Positions 27,373-36,378 of a DNA stretch of 62,954 nt are shown here, in pieces. The notes under the pieces are model-generated. The model saw nothing but the letters and a program-made list of their open reading frames with translations, made no database searches and had not been told where the DNA came from. Within the stretch, counting starts at the first letter, position 1; every line of letters starts with the position of its first letter. The DNA comes from Thermoflavimicrobium dichotomicum. GTDB lineage: Bacteria; Bacillota; Bacilli; Thermoactinomycetales; Thermoactinomycetaceae. The translations under genes and the position numbers were made by a program. The DNA lies in NCBI RefSeq assembly GCF_900114055.1, contig NZ_FORR01000020.1, forward strand, positions 1 to 62,954, in the 5' to 3' direction.

Positions 27373-28004
27373 TTCAAGTTCCTCCTTTTGTTCCGATCCC
27401 AATATAAACGTTTGATGGCAAGGATAGCATGCCCCAAGCGGAAGCGAATTATACTGTGAAAGGTCATCCCCACAGCCTCGCGATAAAACAACGGTTCAAC
27501 ATGTAATTCAGGCGCTTTTTGCCAGCGTATGTACGGACTGATCCAGCCGATCAGCATACTCTTCAGCGTCCAGACTATTCCTGTCAAAAAGCCTGCCTCC
27601 GCCGCATCTCCTGTGCCAACAGAAGTTATCCAAACCCATTTTTCACAGGTCACTTTGCTAAAGAACCACCGTAAAATTTCTTTCAACCCATCGATCTGAT
27701 CCAACAGTTCACGAACCATTTCTTTTCCTCGTTGAATGGTCTTTTTCCCAATGATTTCTTTCTTGGGGGATGTGTCGTTCGTTTCTTCGGCCAATGAAAC
27801 CTTTAAACCTCGATCGATTCCTGCCCAATCCAATTGCGGCAAGGTAAAACGCAAGCGAACCAAACCGAATAGCGCTCGAATCTTTACTTCGCCCCGATCA
27901 TTCTCATTTTCCCACTTAAATAGCAGTTCGATACGAACAGATGTAAATGGAAGAATAATAAGAAGCGCAACCAGGATCATTCCAACCCATAAAAAAAACT
28001 TCAC
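27345..28004 (-). CDS. ytfI: DUF2953 protein YtfI
   Basis: 219 residues, GTG start after AGGTGG. One N-terminal membrane helix (FFLWVGMILVALLIILPF), then the DUF2953 core, including LFKWENENDRGEVKIRALFG and the C-terminal FRLGHAILAIKRLY. It is regularly encoded just before ytfJ in spore formers; function unknown. Operon of two genes. Confidence 0.85.
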   Translation of the reverse strand: MKFFLWVGMILVALLIILPFTSVRIELLFKWENENDRGEVKIRALFGLVRLRFTLPQLDWAGIDRGLKVSLAEETNDTSPKKEIIGKKTIQRGKEMVRELLDQIDGLKEILRWFFSKVTCEKWVWITSVGTGDAAEAGFLTGIVWTLKSMLIGWISPYIRWQKAPELHVEPLFYREAVGMTFHSIIRFRLGHAILAIKRLYWDRNKRRNLKWQSIQSKA

Positions 28005-28063
28005 CCCAACCACCTGCCATTATTAGGTAGTTTAGGCAAGTGATTGGGGCTTTTATACAAATG

Positions 28064-28918
28064 CTACTTTAATGCTGCTTGCAAAAAAGCAGGTAGGGCA
28101 AAACATTGTTTCAAAATATCCTGACTCACATACTTGGTATCTTTGTCAAACTGATCGGACATGACCTGTTCATATTTTTTGGAACCCAATGTAAAGCTCC
28201 ACATGCCACCTGGATAAGTAGGCACAACAGCTGTATACACTTTGCTAATCGGGAACAGTTCTTGAATGTATCCGTAGGTTTGTTTCAGGATGTGCATATG
28301 GAAGATCGGCGATTGGCTTTGGCATACCATCAATCCATCCTCTTTGAGAGCCGCATGAATATCTACATAAAAACTGCGCTCAAACAGTTGCGTAGCAGGT
28401 CCGATGGGATCCGAAGAATCAACAATGACCACATCGTAATGATCTTTGTATTTCTTTACATGCTTGATGCCATCATCAAAGATAAAGTTGACCCGTGGAT
28501 CTGACAAATTGCCGGAAACTTCAGTGAGATGCTCTTTACAGGCCTTCACCACCAGCTCGTCAATTTCGACCATGTCGATTTCTTCCACTTGTTCATATTT
28601 CGTCACTTCACGTGCTGCACCGCAATCTCCACCGCCAATAATGAGTACACGCTTTGGGTTGGGATGGATTGAAAGCGGAACGTGAGTGATCATTTCATTA
28701 TAAATATGTCCATCCAATGATGTCGTTTGCACAATTCCATCCAATACGAGCATCCGTCCAAAGACTGGAGAATCTACGACCATTACATGCTGAAATGGTG
28801 AACGTTCCTGATACACCACTTCATTGATGCGATAATTGATTTTTAAATTTTCTGCTTCATCTTCTACAAGCCAGGTGTTTCCATCCACTGTCTGGAGATA
28901 TTTCAGATTTTCGGTCAT
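28064..28918 (-). CDS. speE: Spermidine synthase
   Basis: 284 residues. The family motifs are clear: LVLDGIVQTTSLDGHIYNEM, the glycine motif LIIGGGDCGAAREV, VEIDELVVKACKEHL, and the catalytic region VVIVDSSDPIGPA. It transfers an aminopropyl group from decarboxylated S-adenosylmethionine to putrescine. ATG at 28918 follows AAGGAGG. Monocistronic here; speB is not in the window. Confidence 0.95.
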   Translation of the reverse strand: MTENLKYLQTVDGNTWLVEDEAENLKINYRINEVVYQERSPFQHVMVVDSPVFGRMLVLDGIVQTTSLDGHIYNEMITHVPLSIHPNPKRVLIIGGGDCGAAREVTKYEQVEEIDMVEIDELVVKACKEHLTEVSGNLSDPRVNFIFDDGIKHVKKYKDHYDVVIVDSSDPIGPATQLFERSFYVDIHAALKEDGLMVCQSQSPIFHMHILKQTYGYIQELFPISKVYTAVVPTYPGGMWSFTLGSKKYEQVMSDQFDKDTKYVSQDILKQCFALPAFLQAALK

Positions 28919-29079
28919 GTCAAACCCTCCTTTATGTATGAAATATATAAACCAAAGACTAATTGTATCAAAATAACGAGAGTTTTGCTAACTAATCACC
29001 TACTATAATGGAAATATAAAATGGGTTCAACGATCTCAACAACAAACCCATCATCTTAAATTAAAGGGGATGATCGTCA

Positions 29080-30012
29080 TTGATGATTCGTTATTACAAT
29101 GAAGAAGATAGAAAAGATGTGTTGAATATTTTTAACCAATCTCAACATTCTCCCATGTCATTAGAGCGATTTAGAACTCTGGATCAAGAAGCACAGCGTT
29201 CGGATTACTGGAAGCGCCTGGTTTTAGAAGTGGAAAATTCAATCGTTGCTTATGCTAACTTGATAAAACGGCCTGGCTTAAGAAACGGATATTTGTTTGC
29301 AACGATTCAAGTAGACGTCAATCATCGCCGAAAAGGTTATGGAACCGCACTATGGCATCGCTTATGGAAAATCATTCAGGATCAGAAACCCAAAGGGCTT
29401 GAAACGGTGATTTTAGACACGGATATTGCCTCAAAAAAGTGGGCGGAATCCAAGGGTTTTCGTCTTCGATTCCATCAATTTGATTCGATTCTTGATTTAA
29501 CCAACCATTGTCCAAGATTTCAGTTATCTGAAGTTCCTATTACATGCCATGGAGTCAAATATGTAAGTTTAAGCAATGAATCTCATAAAGATCAGTGGAA
29601 TCGGTTATATCACCTTTTTCTTCAATTGTGTAAGGATACACCAGACTTTTACGGTGTTGAGGAGCTAAATATTGACTTTGCAAAACACTTCTTATCGTCG
29701 AGTGGTATTCGTGCAGATGGGATTTGGATCGCTAAGGACGCAGACAAATGGATCGGAATGACTGTATTAAGAGATATCAGTAAAAAAGAAATGTGGAATG
29801 CTTTTACTGGCGTATGTTCGGATTACCGGGGTCGAGGAATTGCTTCCATCCTGAAATCCATCGCTGCTGACTATGCCTACTCCCAAAACGTAAATATTCT
29901 CAGAACCTTTAACTTATCCGTAAACAAAGGGATATTAAAAATCAATCAACGTATGGGATATATTCCACAGCCAGGGCGATGGATCATGGAACGGAGTTTC
30001 ATCGTACCCTGA
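29080..30012 (+). CDS. Tandem GNAT acetyltransferase
   Basis: 310 residues with two GNAT domains. The first has acetyl-CoA motif IQVDVNHRRKGYGTALWHRL; the second has GVCSDYRGRGIASILKSI. Such double-GNAT proteins occur widely in Bacillales and their substrates are mostly unknown. ATG preceded by GGGGATG. Confidence 0.85.
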   Translation: MMIRYYNEEDRKDVLNIFNQSQHSPMSLERFRTLDQEAQRSDYWKRLVLEVENSIVAYANLIKRPGLRNGYLFATIQVDVNHRRKGYGTALWHRLWKIIQDQKPKGLETVILDTDIASKKWAESKGFRLRFHQFDSILDLTNHCPRFQLSEVPITCHGVKYVSLSNESHKDQWNRLYHLFLQLCKDTPDFYGVEELNIDFAKHFLSSSGIRADGIWIAKDADKWIGMTVLRDISKKEMWNAFTGVCSDYRGRGIASILKSIAADYAYSQNVNILRTFNLSVNKGILKINQRMGYIPQPGRWIMERSFIVP

Positions 30013-30179
30013 TTATTTAAGAAATGAGTCAGATACTGTTCGATTCATCTTATGGTTACATTGCTCCTCTGCCGGTTTTCCTCCAATGATATATGAAATC
30101 ATTCAACACACTATGTACCTTTTGTATTAATTTATAAACTATTTGTGATATATTTAATAATAGTAAAAGGAGGAGAAAT

Positions 30180-31094
30180 ATGAATCAACCCAAGGTAGGA
30201 ATGATAGGATTAGGTTCCATAGCACAAAAAGTGTATTTGCCTTTATTAAGCATTGAAAAGAACTGGAAGCTTGTAGGAGCTTACTCTCCGACTAAATCAA
30301 AAAGAGATGAACTATGTAGACAATATCGCATAGAATCATTTAATGATATGGATTCATTATTAACTGCTTGTGATGCCATATTTGTACATAGTTCTACAGA
30401 TACACACTATGAAATTGTTGAAAAAGCTCTTCAAATGGGCAAAGATGTGTATGTGGATAAACCTCTTGCTGCTACTGTAGAGCAAGCAAAACGTTTAGTC
30501 GAATTAAGCAATCAATTGAATCGGAAACTTATGGTTGGATTTAATAGAAGATTTGCTCCTCTCTACGTAGAAGCGAAACAAAAGATGAGTGAAGTAGCAT
30601 GGATTCGCATCGAGAAACATCGAATAAATGGAATTTACCCTAATCACACATACGACTTTACGCTCTTAGATAGCTATCTTCATCTAGTAGATACCGCCCG
30701 TTGGTTAGGAGCAACTTCCATCTCGGATGGAATAATTCAAAAGACAGGGAATAATCAACTTCTCTATACTCAACATAACATGAAATCAGGAAAATACCTG
30801 ATTACTACATCCATGCACCGAAAAGCAGGGACAAATTTAGAGCAATTGGAAATTGTCTCAACAGGCTCCATTATGCGAGTAAAAAATCTAGACATTATGG
30901 AAATTGAAGCGGGTGATGGCATCCAAATCAAATCTTCGGATTCATGGGAATCCATCCTTAAAAGGAGAGGATTTGAAGGGGCAGTAAATCATTTCATTGA
31001 CTGCTTAATTCATGATCATGAACCTATTGTCAACGGTTGGGAAGGGCTCCAGTCTCAACAATGGGTAGAACAAATGGTAAGAAAAAATGGCTAG
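30180..31094 (+). CDS. Gfo/Idh/MocA-family oxidoreductase
   Basis: 304 residues. An N-terminal Rossmann fold (VGMIGLGSIAQKVYLPLL) is followed by the conserved YVDKPLAAT, whose Lys is catalytic in the family, and by FNRRFAPLY. The C-terminal half is the usual beta-sheet substrate domain, including DSYLHLVDTARWLG. An NAD(P)-dependent sugar or inositol-like dehydrogenase is likely. AAGGAGG precedes the ATG. No pathway partners nearby. Confidence 0.88.
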   Translation: MNQPKVGMIGLGSIAQKVYLPLLSIEKNWKLVGAYSPTKSKRDELCRQYRIESFNDMDSLLTACDAIFVHSSTDTHYEIVEKALQMGKDVYVDKPLAATVEQAKRLVELSNQLNRKLMVGFNRRFAPLYVEAKQKMSEVAWIRIEKHRINGIYPNHTYDFTLLDSYLHLVDTARWLGATSISDGIIQKTGNNQLLYTQHNMKSGKYLITTSMHRKAGTNLEQLEIVSTGSIMRVKNLDIMEIEAGDGIQIKSSDSWESILKRRGFEGAVNHFIDCLIHDHEPIVNGWEGLQSQQWVEQMVRKNG

Positions 31095-31271
31095 TATATT
31101 CATCAATGTAACGCCAAGTAATATCCATTTTCACTTTTTACATTTACTCTATTTTATAATATATTCATGCTATTCGCATTTCTTAGCAGTATCTTTTGCA
31201 TAATCGATCATATCTAGAAATCAAAAAACCATTATGCTAGCAAAAAGCACTGATCTATGAGCAAAAAACAG

Positions 31272-31306
31272 GCACTCCACCTTCGGGCCGAGATGGAGTG
31301 CTTTTT
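31272..31306 (+). terminator. Rho-independent terminator
   Basis: Stem GCACTCCACCT / AGATGGAGTGC followed by TTTTT, between the oxidoreductase gene and the convergent threonine dehydratase gene. Confidence 0.8.
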
Positions 31307-31393
31307 CAAGTTTCCTAGGGAGGTAGTTCAAACTGCAAGCTCTTTTCATCTTCTATTTTTACTCCGAAACCTTAAATTCATCTTAACAGCTAC

Positions 31394-32359
31394 TTAAATC
31401 AAACTGAACTTTCGATCCAGTGCTTCCGATAATACCTGTGGATCGATATTTCCACCGCTAATAATGATTCCGATCCGCTTTACCTGTGAGGGCAGCTTGT
31501 GAAACAACGCGGCTGCAAGCGGAACAGCCCCAGATGGTTCAATGACGATTTTCAACCGCAACAGGGCAAACTGAACAGCCGCCAGGATTTCTTCATCCGT
31601 CACGGTCAAAATATCGGCTACATGCTCTTTTACCATGGGAAAAGTCAGCTCACCCAACACTTGTGAACGAAGTCCATCGGCTATCGTAGCTGGAGGAGCG
31701 ATCATCACCCGTTCCCCTTGCTTCAGAGACTGCCTGGCATCATCAGCTGTATCAGGCTCCACTCCATAAATCCGGATGGCAGGATCTTTTCCATGCGTGG
31801 CCAGGCTGGTGCCAGAAATCAATCCACCGCCGCCAACCGCTGTCATCACTGCATCCAAATCGGAAACCTGTTCAAGCAACTCCAGTGCAGCTGTCCCCGC
31901 CCCCGCAATAATCGATGGATGGTCATAGGGAGGAATGATTGTCAGTCCACGCTCTTCCGCCAACTTCTTTGCCACTTCTTCACGATCCTCGGCATGTCGG
32001 TCATAAAGCACGATTTCGGCTCCATAACCTTTTGTCGCTTCCAGCTTGACTGCGGGACAATCTTCAGGCATACAGATAACCGCTCGCGTTCCACATAACC
32101 TGGCTGCTAACGCCACTGCCTGGGCGTGGTTTCCAGAGGAATAAGCTACAACTCCATGCCTTTTCTCTTCCTCCGACAATTGCATGATCGTGTTATAAGC
32201 TCCGCGAAATTTAAACGCTCCACCCCGTTGAAAATTTTCACATTTGAGAAAAATGGTCTTGCCCGTGATTTGGTTTAATGTGCGTGATGTGATCACAGGG
32301 GTTTGATGCACTACTTCTCGAATCCGTTCATAGGCTGCCCGTATCGTTGCATATTCCAT
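31394..32359 (-). CDS. Threonine/serine dehydratase (PLP, catabolic type)
   Basis: 321 residues from the ATG at 32359 after AAAGGAG. The PLP lysine lies in FKFRGAYNTI, followed by AYSSGNHAQAVA and the phosphate-binding glycine loop AVGGGGLISG. The length, without a regulatory ACT domain, fits the TdcB/serine racemase-like group: deamination of L-threonine (or L-serine) to a 2-keto acid and ammonia. Monocistronic. Confidence 0.9.
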   Translation of the reverse strand: MEYATIRAAYERIREVVHQTPVITSRTLNQITGKTIFLKCENFQRGGAFKFRGAYNTIMQLSEEEKRHGVVAYSSGNHAQAVALAARLCGTRAVICMPEDCPAVKLEATKGYGAEIVLYDRHAEDREEVAKKLAEERGLTIIPPYDHPSIIAGAGTAALELLEQVSDLDAVMTAVGGGGLISGTSLATHGKDPAIRIYGVEPDTADDARQSLKQGERVMIAPPATIADGLRSQVLGELTFPMVKEHVADILTVTDEEILAAVQFALLRLKIVIEPSGAVPLAAALFHKLPSQVKRIGIIISGGNIDPQVLSEALDRKFSLI

Positions 32360-32574
32360 TTTTTCTGCTCCTTTTTTGTACGATACAGTCAATCCATTTC
32401 CCTTTTTTATGAAAAAGTACTCTTTATCCCTGTTATTAGAAGCTATTTCATTGCTTATATTTATACGTAACTATGCATGAAAATAAGCGGAGTTTTTCCA
32501 AGTGAGTGACTTACGAGCCCTACCCAGCGGAGAGCCGGAAAGCGAAAGATTGAAAACGCGGGCAATATCCTTTT

Positions 32575-32740
32575 AAGCGGTAGCGTCTTTTGCCCGCTTC
32601 TTAAGCTTCCGGCTCGGAGCGGCCTTGAGATCCTTCCTTGCAGGGCGCTGTCGGAACGAGTCGGAAAAACGGAGCGGGTATTGCATCGCTTTGTAACTCC
32701 AGGGACTTTTGAATTGACATTTAACCTCATTCGGTACGTT
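32575..32740 (-). repeat. Second dispersed repeat family, copy 2
   Basis: Opposite-orientation copy of the element at 26661. It is extended by an extra segment near 32520-32600 that can pair with it (TTGCCCGC / GCGGGCAA and CCGGAAAGC / GCTTCCGG), making a long hairpin. It abuts the small membrane-protein gene and follows the threonine dehydratase start. Confidence 0.7.
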
Positions 32741-32834
32741 TCCCTTTTCTTTCCTCTCTGACATCTTTGATCCAATAATAGATCGTTGTCAGAACAAATA
32801 TCACAATCAATTCCCCAATCACAAAACTTGTCAT
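32727..32834 (-). CDS. 35-residue single-helix membrane protein
   Basis: ATG overlaps the DoxX-like gene stop as ATGA. The product has one hydrophobic helix (MTSFVIGELIVIFVLTTIYY) and a positively charged tail (WIKDVREERKGKRTE). The overlap suggests it is translated together with the DoxX gene and could be a small subunit of the same membrane complex. It is too short to match a family by eye. Confidence 0.55.
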   Translation of the reverse strand: MTSFVIGELIVIFVLTTIYYWIKDVREERKGKRTE

Positions 32835-33307
32835 CTTCGCTCACCCTTCTCCAATTCCAGAAGTAATTGATCCACTTTTTCCGTTTTCCAGAAAATCAAC
32901 ATGAGCTTTTTCCGGTCCAACCACAACAGAATGAAGCACATGACCGCCAACACGGTACTTAAATCCTGTACTCCAATGTTAAAACAATAGTTGACCATCA
33001 TCACATTCAATACCACCGGGAAATAACAAACCGCCCCCAGCGTTGCCGTACGGGGAATGATCAGCAAAATGGCAGACAATACCTCGCCTAATCCAATGAA
33101 TATTTCATAAACACGGGAATAACCAAAAAAGCTCCAGGCCATGACAAAGCCTTCACCATTACGGGCGGCGATCTCCGGCGTTGGGACACCAAATTGGCCC
33201 GGCCAGAATTTCACCAATCCATAAAGTAAAAAGATGGCAGCCAAAAATAGACGCATCGTAGCAGGAACAGACTGTTTGAGGACACGAATCAATCGGTTTT
33301 GAGTCAT
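32831..33307 (-). CDS. DoxX/MauE-like membrane protein
   Basis: 158 residues, four predicted membrane helices (LFLAAIFLLYGLVKFWPGQF at the first). GLGEVLSAILLIIPRTATLG resembles the DoxX/MauE/DoxD-like fold. It lies 9 bp after the DCC-family disulfide protein gene, a common pairing linked to thiol redox or quinone chemistry. Exact function unknown. Confidence 0.75.
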   Translation of the reverse strand: MTQNRLIRVLKQSVPATMRLFLAAIFLLYGLVKFWPGQFGVPTPEIAARNGEGFVMAWSFFGYSRVYEIFIGLGEVLSAILLIIPRTATLGAVCYFPVVLNVMMVNYCFNIGVQDLSTVLAVMCFILLWLDRKKLMLIFWKTEKVDQLLLELEKGERR

Positions 33308-33316
33308 GTTGCATCT

Positions 33317-33757
33317 TCACCTTTCTACCTCATCGATCTCCAGGAACCTCTCGCGAATCTCGGGAGTCGGAATCATACAGGTTTCGCTTTTTCCAAAAAA
33401 GCGGTACCTTCGCTTGGCAAACCAGCGATACAATACATCCCGAACCGGTTTAGGTACCAACATAAAAAGATACAATCCCTTCCAAACCCCATCCATTTTC
33501 CTGCAAATACGCAAGATGGCTGTGGATTCAGAATAGTAACGATCGTCTTCGATCAAGACAATGGAATCAAGCGATGGCCGTTGAATCTGGTAAGCAGAAA
33601 AAAGCGCCTGTGCCACTTTGGACTGTAGGGATGCAAATCGAAAATGCCCTTTTTTGTCCCGCTTAATCACAAACTGAACGGCACCATTACAAAAGTGACA
33701 AACTCCATCAAACAGAATGATGGAGTGCCTGTCCAGATCCTCAGGGAGGTGATTCAT
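33317..33757 (-). CDS. DCC-family thiol-disulfide oxidoreductase (DUF393, YuxK-like)
   Basis: 146 residues. The defining motif ILFDGVCHFCNGAVQFVI contains the CxxC near the N-terminus; the downstream FASLQS, SESTAILRICRKM and LYRWFAKRRYRFFG are typical of the family. Cytoplasmic or membrane-associated redox protein. First gene of a three-gene operon with the DoxX-like and 35-residue proteins. Confidence 0.9.
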   Translation of the reverse strand: MNHLPEDLDRHSIILFDGVCHFCNGAVQFVIKRDKKGHFRFASLQSKVAQALFSAYQIQRPSLDSIVLIEDDRYYSESTAILRICRKMDGVWKGLYLFMLVPKPVRDVLYRWFAKRRYRFFGKSETCMIPTPEIRERFLEIDEVER

Positions 33758-33841
33758 GTTTCAGCCTCCTTTCATCACTGCCCTATTCTTATTTTCATGG
33801 AAAAACCTTAAATATGGCTTAACGCAGCATTAAAAGAAGAT

Positions 33842-34020
33842 TAACAAGTTTCCGTTATATGCTGGTTTTCGTAATGAAAAAGGGGTTCTGCTTTCTATAA
33901 AGCAGAGGGATGGGTTCCTTACGAAGTGTCTGTGATGGTACAGAAGTTGTCACGGAGGAAGGAATCCATCCCGAAGCGCAGGAGAAATGTATCCATATTT
34001 TCGGAAAATTTCAGATTAAT
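33842..34020 (+). repeat. Truncated MITE-like repeat with foreign hairpin region
   Basis: Starts like the palindromic repeat (AAGTTTCCGTTATATGCTGG) but then switches to unrelated sequence with two hairpins (CTGCTTT/AAAGCAG near 33887; GGGATGGGTTCCTT paired with AAGGAATCCATCCC, 33909-33971). Possibly a repeat disrupted by another small element. Confidence 0.45.
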
Positions 34021-34023
34021 ATA

Positions 34024-34132
34024 ACTTGTTGACAAAGTATCCATTATATGCCGGTTTTCCTTTCCCGTTACTCCCGTTCTTTAAAAACGAGCAATAAACC
34101 ATTCAGCTGGATAAGGAAAACCGAATTTGATG
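34024..34132 (+). repeat. MITE-like palindromic repeat, copy 6
   Basis: CTTGTTGACAAAGTATCC, TATGCCGGTTTTCC, AAAAACGAGCAATAAACC and GGATAAGGAAAACCG, degraded at the right end. Lies directly beside the 3' end of the Sel1 gene. Confidence 0.75.
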
Positions 34133-34142
34133 GACATCTCCA

Positions 34143-35801
34143 TTAATGTACATTCCCACCTGATTCTGCCGCATAGTGGAGCTTGCCATCCAAATAGCGA
34201 ACAGCCAAAGCAAACATCGCATCGGCATGCCCCTGTTCTGCCGCTTCTCTTAGCAGTTTCTCTCCTTCAAGCACGTTTTTGCGTACGGCTACACCATCGA
34301 CCAAACGCCAACCCAATTCGTACATCGCATCAATATTTCCTTCTTCAATCGCTTTTCTAAGCCACATTTCTCCTTCTTCCACATTTTGCTCCAGACCGTC
34401 ACCATCAAGTAAGCGCCAACCCAATGTTTTCATGGCCATTGGATGACCCATTTCGGCAGATTGGCGCATCAATCGCTCCCCTTCCCCAGGATCTTCGCTA
34501 GCGATTTTTCCATCCATGATAAACAATCCCAAACAGTACATCGCTTTGACATCCCCAGCCAACATCGCTTCTCTCAGCAACTTTTCCCCTTCAGCCCGAT
34601 CTTTAGTCGGGGTACAACCTTGAATGATACGCCAGCCCAATTCACACTTTGACACAACATGATTTTGAGCGATGGCTTTTCTAAGCCACATTTCTCCTTC
34701 TTCCGGATTGGGATCCACGCCATCGCCATCAATTAAACGCCAGCCCAATTGGCACATCGCTGCTGGGTATTCCAATTTCGCTGCCTTACGCAACCACTCT
34801 TCGCCTTCACCTGGATGATCTTCAGGGATTTTTCCAGATAACATCCACCCAGCCAGATAATACATGGCATAAAGATCGCCTAAAATGGCTGCCTGCTTCA
34901 ACCATCTCTTCCCTTTCAATACATCTTGCTTGAGTCCTTCACCTTCAATCAAGCGCCAGCCCAGTTCATACATAGCGATCTCATCTCCAGCATCGATCGC
35001 TTTTCTGAGCCACATTTCCCCTTCTTCCACATTTTTCTCCATATCCTTTCCATCGATCAAACGCCAGCCTAACGAACGCATCGCTCCCGGTTCACCAGCT
35101 TCAGCAGCCCACCGTAGAAGCTTCTCTCCTTCTTTCGGATCAGCTTGCGGCACTTTTCCGTCCAAAATGCGAAAGCCCAAGTAATAAGTCGCTCTTAAAT
35201 CGCCCTGTTCCATCGCTTGCCTTAACAATTTTTCTCCTTCCATGACGTTTTGTTTTACCCCTGCTCCTTCAATCAGGCGCCAGCCCAGTTCACGCATCCC
35301 ATAAGTACTGCCTGCCTCGATGGCTTTCAGGATCAAATCTTGTCCTTCGACAGGGTCTTTGGTCCCAACTTTCCCGTCAATTAACCGCCAGCCCAGGTTA
35401 ACCATGGCTGCTGTATTTCCAGCAGCAATCGCTTTACGCAGCCACTTTTCTCCTTCTTCTTTTTTCTCCGTAAAATCAATCAACCGCCAGCCCAACTCAT
35501 TCATCGCCACTACATCGCCGTCTTCGATCGCTTCTCTCAGCCACTTTTCTCCTTCTTCCATATTCCGTTCAATTCCCGTTCCATCAAACAAACGCCAGCC
35601 CAGACCTCTTTTGGCGTAGAGATAGCCTCTTTCTGCCGCTTCTCTCATCCATTTTTCTCCTTCAGTCGGATTGGCTGCCAGCCCCACTCCATCCATCAAT
35701 CGCCAACCCAGTTCATACATGGAAGGAAGATGCCCCATGGAAGCACCTTTTCGCAGCCATTTCTCTCCTTCAGCGATCATGAGATTATACTGTTTATCCA
35801 C
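34143..35801 (-). CDS. Sel1-repeat protein, 552 residues
   Basis: The protein consists almost wholly of about 14-15 Sel1-like repeats of 36-37 residues with the consensus EGEKWLRKAIEAGD.AMYELGWRLIDG. No signal peptide or membrane helix, so probably a cytoplasmic solenoid that binds other proteins. GTG start after GGGAG. The repeats are unusually alike (GWRLIDG recurs about ten times), pointing to recent internal expansion. No enzymatic partner nearby; role unknown. Confidence 0.88.
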   Translation of the reverse strand: MDKQYNLMIAEGEKWLRKGASMGHLPSMYELGWRLMDGVGLAANPTEGEKWMREAAERGYLYAKRGLGWRLFDGTGIERNMEEGEKWLREAIEDGDVVAMNELGWRLIDFTEKKEEGEKWLRKAIAAGNTAAMVNLGWRLIDGKVGTKDPVEGQDLILKAIEAGSTYGMRELGWRLIEGAGVKQNVMEGEKLLRQAMEQGDLRATYYLGFRILDGKVPQADPKEGEKLLRWAAEAGEPGAMRSLGWRLIDGKDMEKNVEEGEMWLRKAIDAGDEIAMYELGWRLIEGEGLKQDVLKGKRWLKQAAILGDLYAMYYLAGWMLSGKIPEDHPGEGEEWLRKAAKLEYPAAMCQLGWRLIDGDGVDPNPEEGEMWLRKAIAQNHVVSKCELGWRIIQGCTPTKDRAEGEKLLREAMLAGDVKAMYCLGLFIMDGKIASEDPGEGERLMRQSAEMGHPMAMKTLGWRLLDGDGLEQNVEEGEMWLRKAIEEGNIDAMYELGWRLVDGVAVRKNVLEGEKLLREAAEQGHADAMFALAVRYLDGKLHYAAESGGNVH

Positions 35802-36118
35802 TCAACTCCACTCTCCCTTTACATTTGTTAATGTAGGATTTGTTGCATAACTAAGCCGATCATCGTTTTTGAACGTTCTCCCGCTCTTGTTTGGCGCAAA
35901 AGTCGATCCTACACAAAAACGATTCGCTCAAAGAGTAGATGCCATAACGGTTTCTAATCCATTAATGCAACAAGGCCTATCTAGAAAACGGCTTTCTTCC
36001 GATTGGTTTCTTTCTTTTTCTACTAACGAAAATGTCTATTGATTTACAATGTAACAAATTATATATAACATATCTATTTTGCCAGAAAAATAGTCAACCA
36101 AGCAGGCCATTTTATTCA
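35802..36118. other. Intergenic stretch without gene
   Basis: Between divergent genes; contains an imperfect inverted repeat near 35858-35980 (GATCATCGTTTTTGAACG ... CGTTCAAA-like) but no frame I would call. Promoters of the Sel1 gene and the vWA gene should lie in this region and the following 200 bp. Confidence 0.3.
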
Positions 36119-36232
36119 GATTGTTGACAAAGTTACCGTTATATGCCGCTTTTCCTTTTCCGTTTCACTCTCGCTCAATCAATACAAGCCAAAGTCGTTC
36201 AACTGGTAAAGGAACCTGGTTTATCAACAATA
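36119..36232 (+). repeat. MITE-like palindromic repeat, copy 7
   Basis: GATTGTTGACAAAGTTACCG, TTTTCCTTTTCCGTTTCACT, AAGTCGTTCAACTGG and TTTATCAACAATA; inner part diverged. Confidence 0.75.
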
Positions 36233-36378
36233 CATCTTATTATTCTTATTTTGCATATTCTATTGACTTTCAATAATGATTATTTATAGTAATAATACTG
36301 GCTCTTTTACGAAATTATTTTTTATCTGTATGCATGGCCTACAAAATGGAGAGGTCGATGATCCAGGGAGGAATAGGG

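Noticed and set aside
32461-32844. 127-residue minus-strand frame
   Set aside because: Mostly dispersed repeat sequence; it shadows the 35-residue membrane protein in a different frame.
36334-36378. Earlier start for the vWA protein
   Set aside because: No ribosome site; GGGAGG lies before the ATG at 36379.
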